Below, in pieces: positions 32,923 through 41,501 of a stretch of DNA of 62,597 nucleotides. The stretch covers positions 1 through 62,597 of the forward strand of contig SUWC01000008.1 of the NCBI GenBank assembly GCA_015061665.1. Direction: 5' to 3'. Origin of the DNA: Lentisphaerota bacterium (GTDB taxonomy: Bacteria > Verrucomicrobiota > Kiritimatiellia > RFP12 > UBA1067). A model generated the notes under the pieces. The model ran no database searches, had not been told where the DNA came from, and saw nothing but the letters and a program-made list of their open reading frames with translations. The position numbers and the translations under genes were made by a program. Within the stretch, counting starts at the first letter, position 1. Each line of letters opens with the position of its first letter.

Positions 32923-33543
32923 TCAGCGGAAGCGACGGGCGGCGGTTTCCGCCGCCCTGAAGGAAAAGAGTATCGAGTCCATCTGGTCGATGGACTCCGA
33001 CAGTTCGGCGTTCCCCGTCACTGCGATGCGCAGGGCGGCCGCCTCGAACTGAGAATAGATGAGGCCTGTCGCGCTTGCGGGGTTGACGCTTTTGTCGTAT
33101 TCCCCGCGTGCGATCGCCTCCTCGAGAAGGGCGTAGATCATGTGCTTCAGTCCGACTGTATGGCGGACAACCTTCTCCACGGCCGAAATGCCCTTCCGCC
33201 TGTAGTCGGAAAGAACGTCCGCGACGACGCAGATGAAGTCGCGGTTGTCGAAGAGCATCGCAAAGACCGTTATGCAGATCTGCCGGATCTTGGCATCTGC
33301 GCTCTGGCGCGACTTCACGACCTCGGCGTGCTTCTCGGCGACGCGCGAGGTGACCTCGTCTATCGCCTCGTTGAAGATCTCGCGCTTGTCCTTGAAATAA
33401 GTGTAGAGAAGCGTGCGGGAAACCCCGCACGCCTCAGCCAGCATGCCGAAATTCACCTGCGCGAAGCCCTTCTCGGCGAAGAGCTTGACGCTCTCCGAGA
33501 CGATGCGGTGCTTGCGCAGTGCGTGATTTATCGGCTTGGGCAT
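32923..33543 (-). CDS. TetR-family transcriptional regulator
   Basis: 206 aa. The N-terminal TetR helix-turn-helix is clear (LFAEKGFAQVNFGMLAEACGVSRTLLYTYFKDKREIF). The C-terminal ligand-binding region is all-helical and diverged. It lies 16 bases after the FadL-type porin gene on the same strand, so it is probably co-transcribed and may control that porin or fatty-acid genes such as the nearby fabH. Confidence 0.88.
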   Translation of the reverse strand: MPKPINHALRKHRIVSESVKLFAEKGFAQVNFGMLAEACGVSRTLLYTYFKDKREIFNEAIDEVTSRVAEKHAEVVKSRQSADAKIRQICITVFAMLFDNRDFICVVADVLSDYRRKGISAVEKVVRHTVGLKHMIYALLEEAIARGEYDKSVNPASATGLIYSQFEAAALRIAVTGNAELSESIDQMDSILFSFRAAETAARRFR

Positions 33544-33559
33544 CGATTGTCGCCTCCGG

Positions 33560-34924
33560 TCAGAAGGAATAGGAGAGCGAAGCGCCGACGAGGTGGGAGT
33601 AGCCGTTGTGGTACGAGACGTACTTCTTCTCGGACTCGCCCTGGTAGTTCTTGTAGTGGACCCAGTAGTGCGTGTTGTTCATGCGGATGAAGCTGTACGA
33701 CACGTCGAAGCGGAGGTTCTCGGTGATCTTGAAGCCAAGGCCCGCGCCGATGATGTGGCGGTCGCCGCAGGGCAGCATCGTCGTCGAGTGGCTCTTGGAG
33801 GTCGGATCCTCGTCGAACGTGTAGCCGACGCGGGTGGTGAGCCAGTCAAGGACGTCGTACTCAAGGCCGATGCCGACGCGGTAGGTGTCCTTCCAGTGGA
33901 GCGGAAGCTTGTATCCGTATCCGCCCGGGATGTGGAAGTTGATGTTCTTGACGCTGCTCCAGCGCGTGTAGGTCACGACAGAACCCACGCGGAAACGGTC
34001 GGTGACGTCCCAGTTGGCGCCGAACGATATCGAATCGGGAAGACGGAGCTTTGCGCTGGCACGTCCGTGGAGACGCATGTCCTGATGGATGTGGGGGTCC
34101 TGCCCGACCATCGGAAGCGCCTGCGAGGCGGGCATCGGGATGACGCCGTAGGGCGTGGGGACGTTGAGCATTCCCTCGAGATTGCCGTCGACGTTTCCGT
34201 TCATGTCGAAGCGTCCCTTGATCTTGTGCTTGATCTGCGAACGGTAGACGAGGCCGAGCTTGAGGTTGTCGAACGGCTTGACCTGCGTTCCGACATTCCA
34301 GCCCATCCCCCAGTCGTCGCCCTTCAGCTTTGTGCGGATATTGAAGGGATCGTGCGCCGTGAGGGTCCCGAAATCGGTTTCACGGACCAGGTCGGTGCCG
34401 GCGTACGGGTGCTTGTGGTTGATGAACTGTATCCAGCTGCCGCGCAGACCGACGGACACGTTCCACCAGTCCGTCGCCTTGTACGCGAGGTTGGGGTTGA
34501 GCGTTACCTGGCGCATGGTCGTCTTCTGAGTGTCAGCCGCGAGGTCCCAGTCTCCGGCATAGCGCGAGCCGAGGCCGAACTCGGTGTAGTTGCCCCAGCC
34601 AAAGGCAAAGTCGAAAGGAAGCGGAATCGTCGCGTAGAACGTCGGAACCGTGAACCAGCCGGAATTCATTCGGTCCTGTGACTTGTGGTTGACCTCGACG
34701 TCGCAGTAGGGGTTGATGAACGTCACGCCAGCCGTAAGCTGGATGTTCGTCGCATTCGCGATATCGGCGGGGTTGTAGTAGTTGGCCGTGGCATCGCCAG
34801 CGGCGCCAACAAGGGCTCCGCCAAGCGCGTTGCCGCGCGCAGAGGCCTCGTAGATGCCGAATCCTGCGCCGAAGGACGCGGATGCGATGGTCGCGACGAG
34901 GGCCGTGAAAACAACTTTCTTCAT
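33560..34924 (-). CDS. FadL/OmpP1-family outer-membrane porin
   Basis: 454 aa. The ATG at 34924 has AGGA 9 bases upstream; the longer upstream frame lacks a signal peptide. The signal peptide (MKKVVFTALVATIASASFGA) leads straight into GFGIYEASARGNALGGALVG, the FadL hatch start. Next comes DATANYYNPADIA, the conserved NPA block. The C-terminus (SHLVGASLSYSF) ends in the terminal Phe of outer-membrane beta barrels. It imports long-chain fatty acids or other hydrophobic compounds across the outer membrane. This shows a diderm envelope. Confidence 0.9.
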   Translation of the reverse strand: MKKVVFTALVATIASASFGAGFGIYEASARGNALGGALVGAAGDATANYYNPADIANATNIQLTAGVTFINPYCDVEVNHKSQDRMNSGWFTVPTFYATIPLPFDFAFGWGNYTEFGLGSRYAGDWDLAADTQKTTMRQVTLNPNLAYKATDWWNVSVGLRGSWIQFINHKHPYAGTDLVRETDFGTLTAHDPFNIRTKLKGDDWGMGWNVGTQVKPFDNLKLGLVYRSQIKHKIKGRFDMNGNVDGNLEGMLNVPTPYGVIPMPASQALPMVGQDPHIHQDMRLHGRASAKLRLPDSISFGANWDVTDRFRVGSVVTYTRWSSVKNINFHIPGGYGYKLPLHWKDTYRVGIGLEYDVLDWLTTRVGYTFDEDPTSKSHSTTMLPCGDRHIIGAGLGFKITENLRFDVSYSFIRMNNTHYWVHYKNYQGESEKKYVSYHNGYSHLVGASLSYSF

Positions 34925-34961
34925 TATGACAGTTCCTTTATTTGTGTCAAAAACGCCGCAT

Positions 34962-34990
34962 ATATTACCATAATCCGGCGGAGCTGACAA
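34962..34990 (-). promoter_or_regulatory. Promoter of fadL-type gene
   Basis: -35 TTGTCA (34990-34985), 17-bp spacer, -10 TAATAT (34967-34962), about 38 bases upstream of the start codon. Confidence 0.6.
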
Positions 34991-35023
34991 GGGGGTATAT
35001 GCTTTAAACATCGCCCCGTCCCC

Positions 35024-35052
35024 TTGATTTTCCCGCCGATATATGAGATAAT
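35024..35052 (+). promoter_or_regulatory. Promoter of fabH
   Basis: -35 TTGATT (35024-35029), 17-bp spacer, -10 GATAAT (35047-35052). Divergent from the fadL-type promoter. Confidence 0.6.
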
Positions 35053-35091
35053 AGTCAGAATTAAACGTTTCTGACACATATTGAAACAGTG

Positions 35092-36093
35092 ATGAAAAAG
35101 CAAATACAGGCTGTCAAGGTCCTTGGAACAGGCTCGTATCTTCCGCAGAAGGTGGTTACGAACGACGAGCTGTCGCAGACGCTGGACACTTCGGACGAAT
35201 GGATCTATTCGCACACGGGCATCCGCTCGCGCCATTTCGCCGCTCCGAGCGAATCGTCGTCCGTCGTCGGCGCGAAGGCCGCGCGGCTTGCGCTTGAGTC
35301 GGCTGGCGTGAAGCCAGGCGACATCGACCTCGTCCTCTGCGCGACGTCAACGCCCGACTACGGCAACTTTCCGTCCACGGCGTCGCTTATCCAGGCGGCG
35401 CTCGGGTGCCAGAAAGCTGCGGCCTTCGACCTTGCAGCGGCATGCTCCGGCTTCGTCTATGCGCTTGAGGTAGCGCGCTCGTTCATCGCCTGCCGAGACG
35501 AAGCGAAGGTTCTCGTAATCGGCGCGGAGGTCCTGACGCGCAGCGTGGACTGGACCGAGCGCAACGTATCGATCCTCTTCGGCGACGGCGCGGGAGCGGT
35601 TGTACTCGGAACATGCACGGAAGAGGATGCGCCGGCTTCCCGCTCGATCCTCGGCTCCGACGGAACGGGCTATGAGTTCATCTACCGCGAAGGCGGCCTC
35701 AAGCGCGAGCCTCCGACGAGCAAGGTCTGGCCCGTGCCGTACATGCAGATGCAGGGACGAGCCGTGTTCAACTTCGCCGTGCGCAAGCTTGACGAGGTCA
35801 TCTCGAAGCTCTGCGCGGACGAGGGGATCGCGCCCGCGTCGCTCAGGCGCATCTACGCCCATCAGGCGAACGCCCGCATCCTCGAGGCCGTCGCGCGCCG
35901 CATGAAGATACCATACGAGATGTTCTACACCAACCTCGAGACCACGGGCAACACGTCGTCGGCTTCCGTCGCGATCATTCTCGACGAGGCGGTCCGCAAG
36001 GGAGAGCTCAAGGACGGCGACCAGATTGCGCTGGCCGGATTCGGCGCAGGGCTCACCTGGGCGGGCATTCTCATGCGCTGGCCATATCTCTAA
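35092..36093 (+). CDS. fabH: 3-oxoacyl-ACP synthase III
   Basis: 333 aa from the ATG at 35092 (a GTG directly before is alternative; the ribosome site is weak). Catalytic Cys is in DLAAACSGFVYAL, His in IYAHQANARI and Asn in TGNTSSASVA, completing the KAS III triad. The N-terminus VLGTGSYLPQKVVTNDEL and GDGAGAVVLG are family-typical. It condenses acyl-CoA with malonyl-ACP to start fatty-acid synthesis. It is a stand-alone gene, with no fab cluster beside it. Confidence 0.93.
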   Translation: MKKQIQAVKVLGTGSYLPQKVVTNDELSQTLDTSDEWIYSHTGIRSRHFAAPSESSSVVGAKAARLALESAGVKPGDIDLVLCATSTPDYGNFPSTASLIQAALGCQKAAAFDLAAACSGFVYALEVARSFIACRDEAKVLVIGAEVLTRSVDWTERNVSILFGDGAGAVVLGTCTEEDAPASRSILGSDGTGYEFIYREGGLKREPPTSKVWPVPYMQMQGRAVFNFAVRKLDEVISKLCADEGIAPASLRRIYAHQANARILEAVARRMKIPYEMFYTNLETTGNTSSASVAIILDEAVRKGELKDGDQIALAGFGAGLTWAGILMRWPYL

Positions 36094-36112
36094 TGACGCA
36101 GCGCCCGATTTC

Positions 36113-36121
36113 TGATATAAT
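36113..36121 (+). promoter_or_regulatory. Extended -10 of hydG
   Basis: TGATATAAT, with TATAAT at 36116-36121, 33 bases before the hydG start. The -35 region is not convincing. Confidence 0.6.
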
Positions 36122-36154
36122 AATGCGTTCAAAAAAAGGAAGAAGGCGCATAAA

Positions 36155-37687
36155 ATGGCAGACTGCTCGAAGATCCGAAAGTTCAAGGATGCATCGGACT
36201 ATACGAAGAACTTCATAATCCAGTCGGAAATCGACAAGTACCTCCCGGGCGGGAAGCACTTCATAGACGACGCGCTCATACAGAAGCTGATCGCCGACAC
36301 AGACGGCAAACAGCCCGACCCCGCCCGCGTTCGCGAAATCATCGCAAAGTCCGAGTCTACCTGCGAGACGCTCCTTCCAGAAGAGACCGCCGTCCTCATG
36401 CAGGTCACCGACCCGGCGCTCTTCGAGGAGATGCGCGCGGCGGCAAACCGCATCAAGCACAAGGTATACGACAACCGCATCGTCGTCTTCGCGCCGCTCT
36501 ACATGTCCAACGCCTGCGTCAACGGGTGCCGCTACTGCGGCTTCCGCGAAGGCAACACGGAGCAGAAGCGCCGCATCCTCACGATGGACGAGCTGAAGGA
36601 GGAGATCGACGTGCTTGCCGGACGCATCGGGCACAAGCGCCTGATCGCGGTCTACGGCGAACACCCTTCCACCTCGACGGAATACATCGCCGAGACGATC
36701 GAGACGTGCTACAACCGCCAGGTCCCCGCGCCGCGGACTGGCAACAAGAACTCAATCCGCCGCGTCAACGTAAACGCCGCGCCGCTTCCGATCGAGGACC
36801 TCAAGGTGCTGCGCTCCGTCGGCATCGGCACGTTCCAGGTGTTTCAGGAGACGTACAACCGCAAGCTCTACGAGGAGATGCACCCCGCGTGGAGCGTCAA
36901 GGGCAACTACGACTGGCGCACGACTTGCTTCCACCGCTGCCTTGAGGCGGGCGTGGACGACGTCGGGCTAGGGGTTCTGTACGGACTCTGCGACTGGCGC
37001 TACGAGCTTCTCGCGACGGTGATGCACGCGCGCGACCTGGAGCGCTGGTACAACATCGGGCCCCACACGCTCTCGTTCCCGCGCCTCGAACCCGCAAGCG
37101 GCACGAAGGTGCCGGAGGAATCGCCGTGGCTGATCGACGACGAAACATTCGAGCGCATCGTAGTAATCGCAAGGCTGTCCGTTCCGTACACGGGCATCAT
37201 CATAACGGCGCGCGAATCCCCTGCGAGCCGCAACCGCATCCTTGGCGACGGCATGACGCAGCTTGACTGCTCGTCCAACATCGCCATCAAGGGATACAGC
37301 GACTTCGAAAACGAGGCCCACCAGGAAAAGGACCGCCAGCAGTTCATGCTCGGCGACAACCGCTCCCTGGACGAGATGGTGCGCTACCTCGCCTCGCGCG
37401 ACACGATCACGAGCTTCTGCACTGCAGGATACCGCTGCGGACGCACCGGCGGATGCATCATGGACGCGCTCAAGACGGGGCGCGAAGGCAAGTTCTGCAA
37501 GATCAACGCAGTCCTCACCTTCCGCGAGTGGCTCGACGACTTCGCGTCAGACGAGACGCGCGCAATCGGCGACGCGCTCATCGAGAAGGAGTTGGCCGGG
37601 ATAAAGGAATGGCTGCCCAAGTTCTACCCGACGGTCATGAAGCAGTACGAGGCGACCTGCAGGGGCGAGCGCGACCTGTTCTTCTGA
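36155..37687 (+). CDS. hydG: [FeFe]-hydrogenase H-cluster maturase HydG
   Basis: 510 aa. The radical SAM motif is CVNGCRYC (C-x3-C-x2-C) near residue 125. The C-terminal auxiliary cluster motif CTAGYRCGRTGGC is diagnostic for HydG as opposed to tyrosine lyase ThiH. Other blocks include YGEHPSTSTEY and FRLEP-like SFPRLEPASG. It cleaves tyrosine to form the CO and CN ligands of the H-cluster. HydE, HydF and the hydrogenase are not in this window. Confidence 0.92.
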   Translation: MADCSKIRKFKDASDYTKNFIIQSEIDKYLPGGKHFIDDALIQKLIADTDGKQPDPARVREIIAKSESTCETLLPEETAVLMQVTDPALFEEMRAAANRIKHKVYDNRIVVFAPLYMSNACVNGCRYCGFREGNTEQKRRILTMDELKEEIDVLAGRIGHKRLIAVYGEHPSTSTEYIAETIETCYNRQVPAPRTGNKNSIRRVNVNAAPLPIEDLKVLRSVGIGTFQVFQETYNRKLYEEMHPAWSVKGNYDWRTTCFHRCLEAGVDDVGLGVLYGLCDWRYELLATVMHARDLERWYNIGPHTLSFPRLEPASGTKVPEESPWLIDDETFERIVVIARLSVPYTGIIITARESPASRNRILGDGMTQLDCSSNIAIKGYSDFENEAHQEKDRQQFMLGDNRSLDEMVRYLASRDTITSFCTAGYRCGRTGGCIMDALKTGREGKFCKINAVLTFREWLDDFASDETRAIGDALIEKELAGIKEWLPKFYPTVMKQYEATCRGERDLFF

Positions 37688-37703
37688 CGCTTGGACTCTC
37701 GCC

Positions 37704-38213
37704 CTAGCGCGAGAGGATCTTTGCGACTGATTTCGCGAGCAACTTGTCGCCGGTGCGGACCTCAAGCCTGCCTGGGTGCCCCAGCCAAAGGGCCATCCTG
37801 GCAAAGTCGCAGATGAACCTGTCCGCGCGCTGAGGTCCTTCGCCTCCCGTGTAGCTTATTCGCAGCCGTCCCTCGCACTTGGAGCTTTCACGGCTGCCGT
37901 CGTAGACGATCCACACGAAGTCGAGGGGATGTGACTTAAGGTATTCGCGCCACTGGGACTCCAGGCTGGCGCGGTCCGAAGCCGTCTTGCCTGCGCCAAG
38001 CACCTGGTTCCATCCATCGACAAGCACCATCTTTCCCCCTCCGGGAAGCAGCTGGAAATCAACCCCTGCCACTAGCGCCATGTCGAAATGCGCCAAAAGC
38101 GCGGCATTTTCGCCGCGCAGGCGCTGCACTTCTGAATTCACCTTCGCAAGCTCGGTCTTGAGCTCGCGCACGTGCGCGACGCGCGCGCCCAGTATGACGT
38201 CCTGAGAGCCCAT
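37704..38213 (-). CDS. YacP-like NYN-domain protein
   Basis: 169 aa. The ATG at 38213 lies just after the preceding stop. The N-terminal ~45 residues form a coiled coil (HVRELKTELAKVNSEVQRLR). The remainder has MVLVDGWNQVLGAG and FVWIVYDGSRES, the acidic-residue pattern of NYN/PIN-like (YacP/Rae1) ribonuclease domains, ending in a basic KSVAKILSR tail. YacP relatives cleave mRNA on ribosomes. Its position after a GGQ-motif RF-1-domain gene fits a translation-linked role. The gene is convergent with hydG. Confidence 0.65.
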   Translation of the reverse strand: MGSQDVILGARVAHVRELKTELAKVNSEVQRLRGENAALLAHFDMALVAGVDFQLLPGGGKMVLVDGWNQVLGAGKTASDRASLESQWREYLKSHPLDFVWIVYDGSRESSKCEGRLRISYTGGEGPQRADRFICDFARMALWLGHPGRLEVRTGDKLLAKSVAKILSR

Positions 38214-38217
38214 GCCG

Positions 38218-38622
38218 TCAGTCTTCCAGGGACACCTTGCGGCGGTTCGCCTTGATCTCGGAGTGGGCGTGCTTGTCGGCAAGCATCTTCTGCTTCTGCT
38301 TGCGGCTGCGCCTGCGCTTCTGGCGACGCACCTTCTCGGCTGCCTGGCGCGCCGCGCTCTTGCGTCCCTTCTCGCGCTCGAGGATCATCTCGGCGAGCGT
38401 CCTGCGCGCAAGCCAGCGGTTTGTTTCACGGCTGCGTGTCTCGCCGCAGCGAACAGCCATGCCGGAGGGCTCGTGCTGGAGACGGACTACGGACGAAGTC
38501 TTGTTGGTCTTCTGTCCACCCGGCCCCGAGCCAAGTATAAAGCTCTCCTCAAGGTCCTCTTCGTAGACGGACGCCTCTTCCATCAGCGCCTTGATCCGCT
38601 CTATCGTCTCGGGCGAGATCAT
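38218..38622 (-). CDS. Small RF-1-domain (GGQ) peptidyl-tRNA hydrolase-like protein
   Basis: 134 aa. The ATG at 38622 follows GGAGG and overlaps the DUF2062 gene stop. The GGQ motif lies in LGSGPGGQKTNKTSSVVRL near residue 35. There is a long basic tail (RRQKRRRSRKQKQKM). It has no codon-recognition domain, so it resembles ArfB or the mitochondrial C12orf65/mtRF-R class rather than RF1/RF2, which are about 360 aa. Probable role: release of peptides from stalled ribosomes. Confidence 0.85.
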   Translation of the reverse strand: MISPETIERIKALMEEASVYEEDLEESFILGSGPGGQKTNKTSSVVRLQHEPSGMAVRCGETRSRETNRWLARRTLAEMILEREKGRKSAARQAAEKVRRQKRRRSRKQKQKMLADKHAHSEIKANRRKVSLED

Positions 38623-39152
38623 CTCGCCTCCGTTTCGGGAGTCCGATTCGCGAGGCGCTGTTCCTTGCGGCGGCGATGGGAGACAACGAACGCCTTGATT
38701 ATGAAATAAGTGGGAGGCGTCATGACGGCCGCAAGAAGGAAACCGCCGAAAAAGAAGCTGAAGAGCACCTTGCCTCCGAGCTGGGCCAGTACGCCCCAGG
38801 TATCCGGCGCGAAGAGCCTGACCTCCGTCAGCTTCGCGCACACGTCGAGCAGGTAGTCCCACGTGAACGGCGAACGCAGAAGTCGGCTTCCGATCCAGCA
38901 CTGCGCCGGGTAGATGAACACGATGGAGACAGGATTGGTGATGAAGGTCCCGAGCGTGACGCCGAGCTTTGAAACGCGCATCATCGCGGCGAGCGGCAGG
39001 GCGATGACGAGCTGGAGCCCGAACGGGACCGAGCACCCGATGAACATCCCGAGCGCCCATCCCGCCGCTATGCTCTCCGGCGGGAGCGGCTCGCGCACGA
39101 TTATGCGCTTTAGCCGCTTCAGTCGCTCCGAGAAAGTCAGCTGCCGCTTCAT
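38619..39152 (-). CDS. DUF2062 membrane protein
   Basis: 177 aa, starting at the ATG at 39152 just after the preceding stop. The N-terminal basic segment is LKRLKRIIVREPLPPESIAAGWALGMFIGCSVPFG, the DUF2062 signature. GTFITNPVSIVFIYP and two to three hydrophobic helices follow. Function of the family is not established. It is coupled at both ends in a four-gene minus-strand run. Confidence 0.8.
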   Translation of the reverse strand: MKRQLTFSERLKRLKRIIVREPLPPESIAAGWALGMFIGCSVPFGLQLVIALPLAAMMRVSKLGVTLGTFITNPVSIVFIYPAQCWIGSRLLRSPFTWDYLLDVCAKLTEVRLFAPDTWGVLAQLGGKVLFSFFFGGFLLAAVMTPPTYFIIKAFVVSHRRRKEQRLANRTPETEAR

Positions 39153-39157
39153 CTCCG

Positions 39158-40351
39158 TCAGACGGTGTGGACGAACAGTCCGGAGCGAAGCTTCGGCTCG
39201 AACCATGTGGACTTGGGCGGCATGATCGCACCCGCGTCGGCGATGGACATCATTTCCTCGACCGAGACAGGCTCCATTGCGAACGCGACGGCGGCCTCGC
39301 CTGAGTCGACCTTCGACTGGAGCTCGGCGTCGCCGCGGATTCCGCCCATGAACGCGATGCGCGCGTCAGTGCGCGGATCGCCTATGCCGAGGACGGGGGC
39401 GAGCAGGCGGTCCTGAAGATAGGAGACGTCAAGCTTGGAGACGACATCCGCATCCGCTGGAATCGACCACGAGAGATCGGTCCACTTTCCGCGGAAATAC
39501 ATGCGACAGTTGCGCTCGCCCTTCTCGCCGATCTTGAAATTCTCGGCGACCTTGGCAAGGAACTGATCGTCGGAAAGTCCGTTGAGGTCCGCGACGTAGC
39601 GGTTGTAGGCCAGTATCTTGAGCTGGCTTGCGGGGAAGATCACCGCCATGAACCAGCGGCTTTCGCCCTCGAAGTTGCGCTCCTTCGCATAGCGCGAGGC
39701 GGCGGCGGAACGGTGGTGCCCGTCCGCGATGTATGCTACCGGGATCCGCGCGAAGAGCTCGACCAGTTCGTCTGCCATGCAGGACGAGGCCGCGCCGATC
39801 TCCCAGACCGTGTGGCCTATGCCGTCCGGCGCGACGAAATCGTAGAGCGGAGCCTCACGGCATGCGGCGCGGACGATTTCGTCGATCGCCCTGTCGTCGC
39901 GGTACGTGAGGAATGCGGGGCCCGTATGGGCCTGAAGCGTCTCGATGTGGCGCGTGCGGTCGTCTTCCTTGTCCTTGCGCGTCTTCTCGTGCTGCTTGAG
40001 GATTCCGGCGAGGTAGTCCTGCGTGTCGAACGTCGCCACGATGCCCGTCTGCGAATGCGAGCCCATCGTCTGTCGGTAGGCGTAGAACTTGGGCTCTGGG
40101 TCGCGCAGAAGCGTGCCGTTCGAGACGAGAGCGTCAAGGGCCTTCTTGGCCTGCGCGTATGCCTCGGGCGAAGAGCAGTCCGTGCCTGGCGCGAGGTCAA
40201 TCTCGGGACGCGACACATGGAGGAAGCTCTTGGGGTTGCCGCTGGCCAGGGCCTTCGCCTCGGCTGTGTCAACTACATCATAAGGGACGGCCGCTACGAG
40301 CGCGGCGTCCCCTGCATTTGGCCTTACGGCCGCGAAAGGTCTAATGTGCAT
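39158..40351 (-). CDS. DUF1015 family protein
   Basis: 397 aa. It opens MHIRPFAAVRPNAGDAALVAAVPYDVV and carries YIADGHHRSAAASRYAKER, the hallmark DUF1015 His block, and GHTVWEIG. The family is widespread in anaerobes and often sits beside serA/D-3-phosphoglycerate genes, which are not seen here. Reaction unknown. Its start shares a base with the upstream surface-protein stop. Confidence 0.88.
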   Translation of the reverse strand: MHIRPFAAVRPNAGDAALVAAVPYDVVDTAEAKALASGNPKSFLHVSRPEIDLAPGTDCSSPEAYAQAKKALDALVSNGTLLRDPEPKFYAYRQTMGSHSQTGIVATFDTQDYLAGILKQHEKTRKDKEDDRTRHIETLQAHTGPAFLTYRDDRAIDEIVRAACREAPLYDFVAPDGIGHTVWEIGAASSCMADELVELFARIPVAYIADGHHRSAAASRYAKERNFEGESRWFMAVIFPASQLKILAYNRYVADLNGLSDDQFLAKVAENFKIGEKGERNCRMYFRGKWTDLSWSIPADADVVSKLDVSYLQDRLLAPVLGIGDPRTDARIAFMGGIRGDAELQSKVDSGEAAVAFAMEPVSVEEMMSIADAGAIMPPKSTWFEPKLRSGLFVHTV

Positions 40352-40938
40352 CAGAAACCAACGTTTACAAAGGGGCAGAACTGGAGCTCTGCGTCACGGA
40401 TGATGTTGATGAGGCCGAGCTGGAAGCCGTAGAACTCCTCGGCGCGGTTGATGATGCCGACCTGGAAGCCCTGGCCCTCGCCGGTGAGATTTACGAGACC
40501 GACCTGGAAGCCGCGGATCGCGCCCGACTCGTTCCAGAGGCCGACCTGACCGCCGATGAGGTCCGCATGGCCGATCGAGTTGTAGCAGCCGACCTGGAAG
40601 AGCGCTCCGTAGTCCTTGACGTCGTTGCGGAAGATGTTGCACTGGAGGCCCTCGAAGTACTGCGCACGGCCCCAGAAACCGACGTCGATGCCAGTAACGC
40701 TCTCCTGCTTCGTGCTGAAGGGGATCGTTATGCGGATGCCGGCGATGTCAGGAGTCGCGGGGAACTCGCTGATCGCGCAGAACACAGGCCACTGCGCATA
40801 CTGCTTGCGCGGCACGGCGGAGACGTTTTCGACTTCGTCGCCATCGAGATTTTCGTCAATGTCAGGGATGACGGACTCCTGAGCGAAGATCGGACAGGCA
40901 AGCGCGGCGACCGCGGCGAATATGGCGAGTTTCTTCAT
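40351..40938 (-). CDS. Exported GFQVG-repeat protein (LA_2272-like)
   Basis: 195 aa with a signal peptide (MKKLAIFAAVAALACPIFA). The C-terminal half has tandem ~17-residue repeats of the form G-QVGL-N/GFQVG--N (GGQVGLWNESGAIRGFQVGL), as in the LA_2272 surface repeat family. They probably form a repetitive beta structure. Periplasmic or outer-membrane location is inferred. No function is known. Confidence 0.75.
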   Translation of the reverse strand: MKKLAIFAAVAALACPIFAQESVIPDIDENLDGDEVENVSAVPRKQYAQWPVFCAISEFPATPDIAGIRITIPFSTKQESVTGIDVGFWGRAQYFEGLQCNIFRNDVKDYGALFQVGCYNSIGHADLIGGQVGLWNESGAIRGFQVGLVNLTGEGQGFQVGIINRAEEFYGFQLGLINIIRDAELQFCPFVNVGF

Positions 40939-41003
40939 TATAGAGGACTCCTATTTTTAGGTTTGAAATAGATTATATGATTTTTTTTGGATTTTGGCAA
41001 GGG

Positions 41004-41501
41004 TCAGCCGATTGTCACCTTCCGGATGACGACTGGCTCGACGGGCACGTTTTCGTATCCGCAGTTGTTGCCGGTGCGCACTTTCGCAATCGCGTCGACG
41101 ACATCCATTCCGTCCGTAACACGCCCGAAAACCGCGTACCCGAAGCCCCTCGGGGTCGGCGAGGTGAAGTCGAGGAAGTCGTTGTCGACGTGGTTGATGA
41201 AGAACTGGCTGGTGGCGGAATCGACGACCGACGTGCGGGCCATCGCGATGGTGCCGCGCTTGTTCCCGAGTCCGTTCATCGCCTCGTTTCGGATAGGCGC
41301 GCGGGTAGGCTTCTGGTTCATGTCGCGCGTGAAGCCGCCGCCCTGGATCATGAACCCGCCGATGACGCGGTGGAAGATCGTTCCGTCGTAGTGACCCGAC
41401 TTCGCGTACTCCTCGAAGTTCGCGACCGTCAGAGGGGCCTTTTCGTCGTTGAGCTCAAGCGAGATTGTGCCGAGCGTCGTCTCTATCGTTGCCTTTTTCA
41501 T
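41004..41501 (-). CDS. ppiB: Cyclophilin-type peptidyl-prolyl isomerase
   Basis: 165 aa. Family blocks are [26 protein letters not shown] and [18 protein letters not shown], covering the catalytic Arg and the substrate groove. No signal peptide, so cytoplasmic like PpiB. The start overlaps the gatA stop by 4 bases (ATGA). Confidence 0.92.
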   Translation of the reverse strand: MKKATIETTLGTISLELNDEKAPLTVANFEEYAKSGHYDGTIFHRVIGGFMIQGGGFTRDMNQKPTRAPIRNEAMNGLGNKRGTIAMARTSVVDSATSQFFINHVDNDFLDFTSPTPRGFGYAVFGRVTDGMDVVDAIAKVRTGNNCGYENVPVEPVVIRKVTIG

